Assembly: GCA_965230225.1 (NCBI GenBank) | Contig: CBDDKM010000003.1 | Span: forward strand, 186,001-250,000 | DNA: 64,000 bases | From: CALSMU01 sp965230225 | GTDB taxonomy: Bacteria; Bacteroidota; Bacteroidia; Flavobacteriales_D; Parvicellaceae | Direction of reading: 5' to 3' | Shown: piece by piece, positions 35,303-42,964 of the stretch | Layout of the letters: each line of letters opens with the position of its first letter | Position numbering within the stretch: the stretch's first letter is position 1 | The notes under the pieces: generated by a model | The model's input: the letters and a program-made list of their open reading frames with translations, nothing else | What the model was told of the DNA's origin: nothing | Database searches by the model: none | Position numbers and translations under genes: made by a program

Positions 35303-36589
35303 ATGAGATTGAATAAGAAAAGTGTATTACCTGCTATGCTTGCCGGAGCAATGGTTTTTTCTGGTGGAGCTAAGGCTCAGGTTAATTTTAACGGACAGGA
35401 AACTGGAGCGAATATTAACACAATTACGACTGCAGTACCCTTTCTTCTTATCTCTCCTGATTCTCGTTCGGGAGCTATGGGAGATGTAGGAGTTGCCCTA
35501 AGTCCGGATGCAAACGCCACTCATTGGAATCCATCTAAACTGGCTTTCATCGATGATGAAAACGATATGGGGTTTGCAATGTCTTATTCACCTTGGTTAA
35601 GAGCTCTGGTTAATGATATAAACCTTGCTTACTTAACCGGATATAAAAAATTGGACAAGAGTTCTGCTATTGCGATGTCGTTGAGATACTTCTCTTTAGG
35701 AGACATTACATTTACTAATAACTACGGTGATGTAATTCGCGATTTTAAGCCGAATGAATTTGCTGTAGATTTTGCTTATTCCAGAAAGTTGAGTGAGAAC
35801 TTGTCAGGAGGTGTTTCTGCTCGTTATATCTATTCTAACTTAACTGGAGGAACTAATGTAGGTGGAGCTGATACTAAGCCGGGTCAATCTGGTGCAGTTG
35901 ATGTATCTGTTTATTACGAATCTGATGAGTTTGAAATTTCTGATCGTAAGTCAACCATTGCTTTTGGAACTAATATTTCAAACATTGGAGCTAAAATGGC
36001 TTATACAGATGGAGCAAACAGAGATTTTATTCCTACTAACCTAAGATTAGGAACTGCTTTAAACATGGAGTTGGATGAGTACAACGAGTTTACATTTGCG
36101 TTGGATGCAAATAAACTTTTAGTACCTACTCAACCAGTTTACCTTCAGGAAAACGGACAAACTGTATATGGAGCAGATGGACTTCCAATTGTATACTCTG
36201 GTAAAAATCCAAACGTTGGGGTTGCTACTGGTATTTTTGGATCGTTTACAGATGCTCCGGGAATTGTAACCATTGATGATGATGGAAATACTGTTGGTGT
36301 TGAAAGTGGAAGTAAATTCAAAGAAGAGTTAAATGAGGTTAACCTTTCTGTTGGTGCTGAGTACTTATATAACAACTTATTTGCTGTTAGAGGTGGGTAT
36401 TTCCACGAGCACTGGTCTAAAGGAAACAGAAGATTTGTTTCTATGGGAATGGGGATTAAGTATACCGTATTCGAATTGGACCTTTCTTACTTATTAGCTC
36501 TTACGCAACAAAGCCCATTGGCTAACACGTTAAGGTTCTCTCTTAAATTCAACTTCGGAGAAGGAGGATCGGAAGAAAGTAGCATTTAA
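35303..36589 (+). CDS. porV: T9SS outer-membrane shuttle protein PorV (LptO)
   Basis: A 428-residue FadL-like 14-stranded outer-membrane barrel with a signal peptide (cleavage after GGAKAQ). The segment PFLLISPDSRSGAMGDVGVALSPDANATHWNPSK is the conserved N-terminal hallmark of PorV/PorQ-like proteins. PorV accepts folded cargo from the SprA/Sov translocon and hands it to PorU, which agrees with the adjacent porU. The C-terminus ends in a typical barrel strand LRFSLKFNFGE with a short acidic tail. A strong terminator follows. Confidence 0.96.
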   Translation: MRLNKKSVLPAMLAGAMVFSGGAKAQVNFNGQETGANINTITTAVPFLLISPDSRSGAMGDVGVALSPDANATHWNPSKLAFIDDENDMGFAMSYSPWLRALVNDINLAYLTGYKKLDKSSAIAMSLRYFSLGDITFTNNYGDVIRDFKPNEFAVDFAYSRKLSENLSGGVSARYIYSNLTGGTNVGGADTKPGQSGAVDVSVYYESDEFEISDRKSTIAFGTNISNIGAKMAYTDGANRDFIPTNLRLGTALNMELDEYNEFTFALDANKLLVPTQPVYLQENGQTVYGADGLPIVYSGKNPNVGVATGIFGSFTDAPGIVTIDDDGNTVGVESGSKFKEELNEVNLSVGAEYLYNNLFAVRGGYFHEHWSKGNRRFVSMGMGIKYTVFELDLSYLLALTQQSPLANTLRFSLKFNFGEGGSEESSI

Positions 36590-36610
36590 TAATACTATTA
36601 TAGATAATAA

Positions 36611-36646
36611 AAAAGGGAGGTCAATTTGACCTCCCTTTTTTATTTG
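36611..36646. terminator. Bidirectional terminator after porV
   Basis: Stem AAAAGGGAGGTC / GACCTCCCTTTT with loop AATTT, flanked by A and T runs. It serves porV on the plus strand and the convergent minus-strand lipoprotein gene that ends 13 bp away. Confidence 0.92.
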
Positions 36647-36658
36647 TTGTTATATAAG

Positions 36659-36904
36659 TTATTTTTCTTCTTCTCTATCTTCTTCAATACAGCTAACCAT
36701 AGTTTCTGCAAATGCTTCTTCATCCTTGGTCATCTCATCAAATGTAGAATAGTTATCCATGGCTTTATCCAATAAACAATCACAGTAAGCTCGGTTAAAT
36801 TTTGCTTTCTCGCATTTCTCCTGAAAGTTCTCAATGTCCGAGTCGGACCAACCTCCACATGAGGCTAAAAATAAAAGCGATACCGGAATAATTAATTTTT
36901 TCAT
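36659..36904 (-). CDS. Small Cys-containing lipoprotein, 81 aa
   Basis: An 81-residue lipoprotein. The ATG at 36904 is preferred to a TTG two codons upstream. Lipobox Cys is in LFLASCGG. The mature part is helical and acidic with four spaced cysteines (EKCEKAKFNRAYCDCLLDKA and a later SCIEED) that could form two disulfide-linked helices. This Cys-hairpin pattern is common in small Bacteroidetes lipoproteins of unknown role. It lies 43 bp after the DUF4296 gene and is probably the last gene of the GT2-pyrC-DUF4296 run. Confidence 0.75.
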   Translation of the reverse strand: MKKLIIPVSLLFLASCGGWSDSDIENFQEKCEKAKFNRAYCDCLLDKAMDNYSTFDEMTKDEEAFAETMVSCIEEDREEEK

Positions 36905-36947
36905 AATCAAATTCTTGCAGTAAATGTAATCATTTTAGAATGGAATG

Positions 36948-37595
36948 TTAATCCACAGCTTTTAGTTTTTCTGTTTTGTTAATGAGGTCCAGCTTCATGC
37001 CTTCGTACAACTTGGCATTGTGAGATATGTTGTTGTAGCTCTGTTGAAACGAAGGCAAGTTAATGTGGAATGAATCCAAAACCTCCTGATGAACCAATAC
37101 ATATCGAAAAAGGGTGTCCTTTATCAATGTGGCATTATTAGTAGAGTCATTAATGATTAACTCTGCAATTGGAGTTTGAAGAATGATTTCAGTTACCACG
37201 TGCTTTCCGGCAGGAGAAATAATCACCTGATCAACTTTAACATCTTGCAAAGCAGCCTCTCTGGTGGAAAGCTCAACCAGTATGTTGTCGTAAATGGCTT
37301 TCAACTCGGTAGGGTGTTTGGCATAATACTCTGTGGTTGCATTATAGTCTTCCATTGTAATATCATGTCGATCAAATATTTCGGAGTAGAAATGATTAAC
37401 ACTGTCTCGAATGTATACCTGATTTACCCTAACTTCATTGATGTGTGCTTCCACCAATTGCATTTCCAACAATACATTTTGATAGGTTGCGGAATCAATT
37501 AGATTTTCCGGAACCTGATCTTGTGGTTCGCTCTCACAGCTGTAGAGAAGAATTGTTGTAAGACCCAGTAAAAAGTATGTCAGTACTCTTTTCAA
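36948..37595 (-). CDS. DUF4296 lipoprotein
   Basis: A 215-residue lipoprotein with lipobox Cys20 (LLYSC) and the DUF4296 domain (about residues 28-120). This domain is recognisable from PENLIDSATYQNVLLEMQLVEAHI and the helical SVNHFYSEIFDRHDIT...YYAKHP segment. The function is unknown. In Bacteroidetes DUF4296 genes commonly follow dihydroorotase, as here (4 bp gap), so co-transcription is expected. The C-terminal part (about 120-215) is not a recognised domain. Confidence 0.85.
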   Translation of the reverse strand: MKRVLTYFLLGLTTILLYSCESEPQDQVPENLIDSATYQNVLLEMQLVEAHINEVRVNQVYIRDSVNHFYSEIFDRHDITMEDYNATTEYYAKHPTELKAIYDNILVELSTREAALQDVKVDQVIISPAGKHVVTEIILQTPIAELIINDSTNNATLIKDTLFRYVLVHQEVLDSFHINLPSFQQSYNNISHNAKLYEGMKLDLINKTEKLKAVD

Positions 37596-37599
37596 TCAA

Positions 37600-38940
37600 T
37601 TATGCATTGAATAATAATCGCTTACCACGATACTCTTCGTCTAATTGTCCATCGTGGTACACTTTGTGGCCGTTTACAAATGTAGAAATCACTTTGCTTC
37701 CAAATGTGGTTCCTTCAAATGGAGACCATCCGCATTTATACAGCACATTGTCTTTGTTTACCAACCATTCGTTATCGAAGTCAACCAATACCAAATCGGC
37801 ATAATAACCTTCTCTGATGTATCCTCTGTCTTTAACTCTGAATAAGCGAGCTACATCATGGCTGGTTTTCTGAACTACTTTTTCCAGAGTAAACTTACCT
37901 TGCTTTACCATTTCAAGTAAAGCAACCAAAGAATGTTGTACTAATGGCCCTCCTGATGGAGCATTAAAGTAAGATTGGTTTTTTTCTTCTAAGGTATGAG
38001 GAGCATGATCGGTAGCAATAACATCAATTCTATTGTCGTTTACCGCAGTGATAATGGCTTCTCTGTCATCAGCAGTTTTTACAGCCGGATTCCATTTAAT
38101 AAATGTTCCCTTTGTATCGTAATCCTGATCACAGAACCACATGTGGTGTACACAAGCTTCTCCTGTAATGTTCTTCTCTTCAATTGGAATATCGTTTCTA
38201 AATAATTCCATTTCTTTTGCAGTAGACAAGTGCAATACGTGTAAACGTGCATTGTTTTTATCCGCTAACTCAATAGCGGTAGAAGATGATTTATAACAAG
38301 CTTCTTCACTCCTGATTAACGGATGATATTTCATTGGTAAATCCTCTCCATAAGTATTGCGGTAATGCTCCATGTTATTTCTAACAGTGGTTTCATCTTC
38401 GCAATGGGAAGCGATTAGCATTTTACACTCTTTAAATAAACCTTCAAGTGTAACAGGGTTATCCACAAGCATGTTCCCGGTAGATGATCCCATGAATACC
38501 TTAATTCCACAAACTCTTGATGGATCTGTTTTTAGAACTTCTTCCAGGTTGTCGTTGGTTGCTCCAAAATAGAAAGAGTAATTAGCCAAAGACTTTTCTG
38601 CAGCAATTTGAAATTTAGCCTCTAACAAATCTTGAGTAACCGTGTTAGGCTTGGTGTTAGGCATTTCCATAAATGAGGTGATTCCTCCGGCTACAGCTGC
38701 TCTTGATTCAGAGTTTAAGTCGGCCTTATAGGTAACCCCAGGATCTCTAAAATGAACTTGGTCATCGATAATTCCCGGAAGTAATAAAAGTCCGTTAGCA
38801 TCGATTACTTCATCTATGCCATCTTCCGGTAATTCGGATTTTGAGATGGTTGCAATTCTTTCGTTCTCTATCAGTACGCTTCCGATGTAAATTTCACCTT
38901 CATTTACGATTCGGGCATTTTTTATTAATTTTTTACTCAT
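37600..38940 (-). CDS. pyrC: Dihydroorotase
   Basis: Dihydroorotase closes carbamoyl aspartate to dihydroorotate in pyrimidine synthesis. The 446-residue protein is an amidohydrolase: the zinc motif appears as IIDDQVHFRDPG, followed by YKADLNSESRAAVAGGITSF and MEMPNTKPNT. Further metal ligands lie in IASHCEDE and LHVLHLST, and the catalytic Asp in IDVIATDHAPHTLEEK. It is of the long, type I-like form normally seen in Bacteroidetes. Sits between a GT2 gene (70 bp upstream) and DUF4296 on the same strand. Confidence 0.95.
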   Translation of the reverse strand: MSKKLIKNARIVNEGEIYIGSVLIENERIATISKSELPEDGIDEVIDANGLLLLPGIIDDQVHFRDPGVTYKADLNSESRAAVAGGITSFMEMPNTKPNTVTQDLLEAKFQIAAEKSLANYSFYFGATNDNLEEVLKTDPSRVCGIKVFMGSSTGNMLVDNPVTLEGLFKECKMLIASHCEDETTVRNNMEHYRNTYGEDLPMKYHPLIRSEEACYKSSSTAIELADKNNARLHVLHLSTAKEMELFRNDIPIEEKNITGEACVHHMWFCDQDYDTKGTFIKWNPAVKTADDREAIITAVNDNRIDVIATDHAPHTLEEKNQSYFNAPSGGPLVQHSLVALLEMVKQGKFTLEKVVQKTSHDVARLFRVKDRGYIREGYYADLVLVDFDNEWLVNKDNVLYKCGWSPFEGTTFGSKVISTFVNGHKVYHDGQLDEEYRGKRLLFNA

Positions 38941-39010
38941 GTTCAGTGCTAATTGATGGCCTCAAAGGTCGTCAAGATTTTCAGAAAACGGGGTGTAAAT
39001 CGAATTATTT

Positions 39011-39727
39011 TTATCGGTTGAACTTCTTGGATCTTAGCTTAAGAACTCCCCAAAAAGCTTCTTTGAAAATCCCCATGTTCATTTTGGATTCTCCATAAAC
39101 TCTGTCAATAAAGGTAACTGGCACCTCTTTAATCTTGAATCCAAGTTTAAGCGTAGTGTATTTCATTTCAATTTGGAAGGCATATCCCACAAACCAAACG
39201 TTGTCTAAATCCATTTTTTCAAGGACTTCTTTTCTGTAGCAAGCAAATCCGGCAGTGGTGTCTTTGATTCCGATCCACAAAATCATTCGAACGTAAACAG
39301 AGGCAAAGTAACTCATTAACCATCTGCTAAACGGCCAGTTTTCTACTTTCCCATTTTTTATGTATCTGGAACCAACCGCCATACCATTTCCTTCTTCCCT
39401 ACAAGCGTGAAGTAATCTTGGTAGGTCTTTGGGGTTGTGAGAAAAATCCGCATCCATTTCGAAAATGAAATCATAGTTGTTTTTAAGTCCCCACTTAAAT
39501 CCGTGGATATAAGCAGTTCCTAAGCCCAGTTTTCCAGTTCTTTCTTCGATGTGAAGTTGATCAGTAAATTCTTTTTGGAGTCTTTTAACTATGTCTGCAG
39601 TGCCATCTGGAGAGCCATCATCTACCACTAAAATCTGAAATACTTCATCCAATTCAAAAACAGCACGAATTATGTTTTCAATGTTGTCCTTCTCGTTGTA
39701 TGTTGGTATGATGACAAGATTTTTCAT
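39011..39727 (-). CDS. Polyprenol monophosphomannose synthase (GT2)
   Basis: A 238-residue cytoplasmic or peripheral-membrane glycosyltransferase of the GT2 family, DPM1-like. The nucleotide-sugar site reads VIIPTYNEKDNIEN and VVDDGSPDGTAD, and the metal-binding DXD is in FEMDADFSHNP. Downstream are VGSRYIKNG and FIDRVYGESKMN. It likely transfers mannose from GDP-mannose to a polyprenyl phosphate for later envelope or protein glycosylation. There is no C-terminal transmembrane pair, so it is the short soluble form. First gene of the run to DUF4296. Confidence 0.92.
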   Translation of the reverse strand: MKNLVIIPTYNEKDNIENIIRAVFELDEVFQILVVDDGSPDGTADIVKRLQKEFTDQLHIEERTGKLGLGTAYIHGFKWGLKNNYDFIFEMDADFSHNPKDLPRLLHACREEGNGMAVGSRYIKNGKVENWPFSRWLMSYFASVYVRMILWIGIKDTTAGFACYRKEVLEKMDLDNVWFVGYAFQIEMKYTTLKLGFKIKEVPVTFIDRVYGESKMNMGIFKEAFWGVLKLRSKKFNR

Positions 39728-39820
39728 TATGGATTGACGAATATAATCGAAAATTAGTATTTCGGTACCTTTCCTACATCAAATAAATTTAATGTTTTAA
39801 CTTTCTTTAACTTTAATGCC

Positions 39821-41182
39821 ATGAGAATATTGTCAATCGTAATCAGTCTTTTTTTTACCACTACAATATTTGGGCAGATAAAAGGTGTTCAATACCTGGA
39901 TCATTTTGACGATCCAGAGCTATGGCCAACTGGTGATGGGGAATCTGTGTTTAATGAAGTGTGGGGCTTTGTGCAAGATGGCGCAGAGTATGCTGTAATG
40001 GGAGGAACCATTGGAACTTACATTTTTAAAGTTACTGATGATGATCAGGTAAAGTTGAGACAGTTTATTCTGGGAAGCCATTATGGAACAGATGTAGTTC
40101 ATCGTGATTATCATGATCACAACGGCTATTTGTATGAAGTTTGTGATGAAGGAAGTAGTACGTTAAGGATATATGATTTACAGTATTTGCCGGATTCGGT
40201 TCATATAGTCTATGATGATTCTTCTTTAATAATTAGATCTCATAATATTTTTATTGATACTTCATCGTCCCTACTATATTCTTGCGGAAGTACTAGTCAA
40301 CTTGGCTTAGATGCCATGCGGGTTATTTCTATTGCGGATCCTGTAAATCCTGTTGTGGTGTACGATTACAATTTTGTAGACTATGTTCACGATGTTTATG
40401 TAAGAAATGATACTGCTTACATGAACTGTGCTGAAGAGGGCTTGCGCGTAGCTAATTTTGCCAATCCAACCATGCCATTGCCATTGGGAAGTATGGAGTT
40501 TTACACGGATAAAGGATATAATCACTCTGGCTGGCTCAGTGAAGACGGAAAAACCTATGTGATGTGCGACGAAACTGTAGGATCTAGATTTAAGGTGGTG
40601 GATGTTTCGGATTTGTCAGATATCAACGTAATTGCATTGGATAAACCAGAGACATTCGATGAGACTGTTCCTCATAACGTAATGGTTAAAGATGGACTGG
40701 CTTATTTCTCTTATTATAATGATGGATTACAGATCTATGATATCAGGGAGCCATCTAATCCAAAACAAATTGCCTATTATGATACCTATGGAAACCCGGA
40801 TACTGGATTAAATGTATTTAGAGGAGCCTGGGGGATATATTCTTTTTTGCCTTCAGGAAGGTTGTTGGTTTCCGACCGGATGAACGGATTGTTTTTGTTG
40901 GATTATACCCCACCTTTAGACATAAACGTTGATCCGGGTGAATTTGGAATTTACCCTAACCCTGTAAATGGTAATGCTGTATTTTATTATTACCAAAATC
41001 ACAACTCTGATTATACCGTGCAAGTGTTTGATATGTTAGGAAAACTAGTAGGGGAGTTTGATGGATTCAATGATCAATTGGATTTAGATTTGAATCATTT
41101 AAGTGCAGGAACTTATACCTTTAGGTATGAAAATCATATTACATCAAAAATATTGGTGGATAAATTCATTGTGGTGAAGTAA
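39821..41182 (+). CDS. Choice-of-anchor B family protein with T9SS sorting domain
   Basis: A 453-residue exported protein with a signal peptide (ends TTTIFGQ). The body is built of LVIVD-type propeller repeats, for example DAMRVISIADPVNPVVVYDY, DLSDINVIALDKPETF and DGLQIYDIREPSNPKQIAYYD, as in the choice-of-anchor B family. The last about 75 residues are a type A sorting domain (FGIYPNPVNGNAVFYYY, VFDMLGKLVGEF, LSAGTYTFRY). Expected on the cell surface through T9SS. A TAACTTTA box ends 5 nt before the ATG. Its stop overlaps the next ATG (TAATG). Confidence 0.88.
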   Translation: MRILSIVISLFFTTTIFGQIKGVQYLDHFDDPELWPTGDGESVFNEVWGFVQDGAEYAVMGGTIGTYIFKVTDDDQVKLRQFILGSHYGTDVVHRDYHDHNGYLYEVCDEGSSTLRIYDLQYLPDSVHIVYDDSSLIIRSHNIFIDTSSSLLYSCGSTSQLGLDAMRVISIADPVNPVVVYDYNFVDYVHDVYVRNDTAYMNCAEEGLRVANFANPTMPLPLGSMEFYTDKGYNHSGWLSEDGKTYVMCDETVGSRFKVVDVSDLSDINVIALDKPETFDETVPHNVMVKDGLAYFSYYNDGLQIYDIREPSNPKQIAYYDTYGNPDTGLNVFRGAWGIYSFLPSGRLLVSDRMNGLFLLDYTPPLDINVDPGEFGIYPNPVNGNAVFYYYQNHNSDYTVQVFDMLGKLVGEFDGFNDQLDLDLNHLSAGTYTFRYENHITSKILVDKFIVVK

Positions 41183-41514
41183 TGGAAAAATCAAGTTTTT
41201 TTAAAGATGCTCAGGATGTTGCCAGGTTAATCCCTGAAGGAAGAGTAACTTCTTATGGAGCAATTGCGAAATATTTAGGAGCTGCCAGATCAGCAAGAAT
41301 GGTAGGGTGGGCCATGAATGCCACTAAAGGAGATAATAGCGTCCCCGCACACAGAGTGGTGAACAGAAAAGGATTGTTATCGGGCGAAAAACACTTTTCT
41401 ACACCAACGGAAATGCAATTGTTGTTGGAAAAAGAAGGTATTAAGGTGGTGAATCACCAAATTCAGAATTTGGAGCAGGTGTTTTGGGATCCATCTAAAG
41501 AATTAGAGATGTAG
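41182..41514 (+). CDS. Alkyltransferase-like protein (MGMT family, Ala in place of catalytic Cys)
   Basis: A 110-residue DNA-binding protein of the MGMT/Ada C-terminal family. The helix-turn-helix region IPEGRVTSYGAIAKYLG and the arginine finger SARMVGWAMN are intact. The methyl-acceptor motif PCHRV reads PAHRV, so it cannot remove alkyl groups itself. Alkyltransferase-like (Atl) proteins of this type bind O6-alkylguanine and flag it for nucleotide excision repair. Its start overlaps the stop of the preceding surface protein gene (TAATG), an unusual pairing of an exported protein with a DNA repair factor. Confidence 0.9.
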   Translation: MEKSSFFKDAQDVARLIPEGRVTSYGAIAKYLGAARSARMVGWAMNATKGDNSVPAHRVVNRKGLLSGEKHFSTPTEMQLLLEKEGIKVVNHQIQNLEQVFWDPSKELEM

Positions 41515-41531
41515 TAGGTTAAGAGCTATTA

Positions 41532-41565
41532 TTGTGCTGACCTAAGCCGAACTTTGTTATCTTTG
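41532..41565 (+). promoter_or_regulatory. Bacteroidetes-type promoter for mrp
   Basis: A -33 TTG (41532-41534) and an exact -7 TATCTTTG (41558-41565) are separated by 23 nt, at the upper limit of the accepted spacing. The start would be near 41572, leaving a leader of about 15 nt before the ATG at 41587. Confidence 0.65.
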
Positions 41566-41586
41566 TCTAGAATAATTCTAAACAAG

Positions 41587-42714
41587 ATGAGAGAAGTGAC
41601 CAAAGAAGAGATTATTAAAGCTCTTTCTAATGTGGCTGACCCCGATTCAAAAGGAGATATTGTTTCTAATAATCTCGTATCAGATATTTTGATTGAAGGT
41701 AATAAGGTGTCCTTTAAAGTAAAGGTTAAAAACCCGGCTATGCACGCCAGAAAAAGAATGGTTGATGCATGTGAGTTTGCCATTCAGCGTACAGTGGAAA
41801 GAGATATGGAGGTGAATTGTGAAATTGTTAGTTTAGAAGCTAAACCTCCGGTAAATCCAGGGAAACCAAAATTACCAAACGTTAAAAATATTATTGCTGT
41901 TGCCTCAGGAAAAGGTGGGGTAGGTAAATCTACCATTACTTCAAATTTAGCTGCTGGTTTGGCAAAAAAAGGATATAAAGTTGGTTTGATCGATGCTGAT
42001 ATTTATGGGCCTTCAGCTCCATTAATGTTCGATGTACAACATGAGAAACCATTGGCAAGAGATGTTAATGGAAAACAACTGATTGTACCTGTAGAGAGCT
42101 ACGGAGTAAAATTATTGTCTATTGGATTTTTTGCAGATGTTAATCAGGCTGTGGTTTGGAGAGGTTCTATGGCTACTAAAGCTTTGAATCAGTTAATTTT
42201 TGATGCTGACTGGGGAGAATTGGATTATCTATTGATTGATTTGCCTCCGGGAACAGGAGATATCCATTTAACATTAGTGCAGGCATTGCCGTTAACTGGG
42301 GCGATTGTGGTAAGTACTCCACAAAACATTGCACTTGCTGATGCCAGAAAAGGAGTGAATATGTTCCAGTTGGATTCTATTAATGTACCTATTTTGGGAA
42401 TTATAGAGAACATGGCCTGGTTTACTCCTGAAGAATTACCTGAAAATAAATATTATATCTTTGGTAGGGAGGGAGCTAAAGATTTGGCATTTAAAATGAA
42501 TTTGCCATTGCTTGCTCAGATTCCGTTAGTGCAAAGTATTAGAGAAAGTGGTGATGCTGGTCGTCCGGCTGTATTGCAGGATAACACAACACTTTCGAAT
42601 GCATTTAGCGAAATGTGTGATAAAGTTCTCGAACAAATTGAATGGAGAAATAAAAATTTAGACCCAACCCAGGTGGTTGAAGTTGATAACACTAAACCTC
42701 ATTGCTCAACATGA
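41587..42714 (+). CDS. mrp: Mrp/ApbC-type iron-sulfur cluster carrier ATPase
   Basis: A 375-residue cytoplasmic P-loop NTPase that carries and delivers Fe-S clusters. An N-terminal MIP18/DUF59 domain (about 1-80) is followed by the deviant Walker A ASGKGGVGKSTITSN, the DADIYGPSAP switch and LIDLPPGTGDIHLT. The start at 41587 was chosen because it lies behind a consensus promoter. The paired-Cys motif that binds the cluster in E. coli ApbC is missing where expected (ENMAWFTPEELPENKYYIFG) and the only late Cys is in the PHCST tail. Overlaps the NifU-like gene by ATGA, supporting a joint Fe-S role. Confidence 0.94.
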   Translation: MREVTKEEIIKALSNVADPDSKGDIVSNNLVSDILIEGNKVSFKVKVKNPAMHARKRMVDACEFAIQRTVERDMEVNCEIVSLEAKPPVNPGKPKLPNVKNIIAVASGKGGVGKSTITSNLAAGLAKKGYKVGLIDADIYGPSAPLMFDVQHEKPLARDVNGKQLIVPVESYGVKLLSIGFFADVNQAVVWRGSMATKALNQLIFDADWGELDYLLIDLPPGTGDIHLTLVQALPLTGAIVVSTPQNIALADARKGVNMFQLDSINVPILGIIENMAWFTPEELPENKYYIFGREGAKDLAFKMNLPLLAQIPLVQSIRESGDAGRPAVLQDNTTLSNAFSEMCDKVLEQIEWRNKNLDPTQVVEVDNTKPHCST

Positions 42715-42959
42715 TTAACGAACCAAGCGAAGTATTTCAAAAGGTAAAAAAGGCTATAGAAGATCTTCGGCCATATTTGCATAAAGATGGTGGGGATATG
42801 GAGTTGGTCGAAATTACCGAAGAGAATATTGTAAGAGTAAAATTAATAGGTGCTTGTAATGGGTGTTCAATGAGCCCCATGACATTGAAAGCAGGGTTGG
42901 AAGAGGTGTTAAAGACTACCGCGCCACAAATTACGGCTGTTGAAGCTGTAGAAGAATAA
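42711..42959 (+). CDS. NifU-like C-terminal domain protein (Fe-S scaffold)
   Basis: An 82-residue protein made only of the NifU C-terminal (Nfu) domain. The fold spans RPYLHKDGGDMELVEI through to the CNGCSMSPMTLKAGLEEVL segment, whose CXXC pair binds a [4Fe-4S] cluster at a dimer interface. The ATG at 42711 overlaps the mrp stop (ATGA) and is preferred over the frame's earlier start at 42702. Likely hands clusters to Mrp or apo-targets. Confidence 0.95.
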   Translation: MINEPSEVFQKVKKAIEDLRPYLHKDGGDMELVEITEENIVRVKLIGACNGCSMSPMTLKAGLEEVLKTTAPQITAVEAVEE

Positions 42960-42964
42960 CCACC

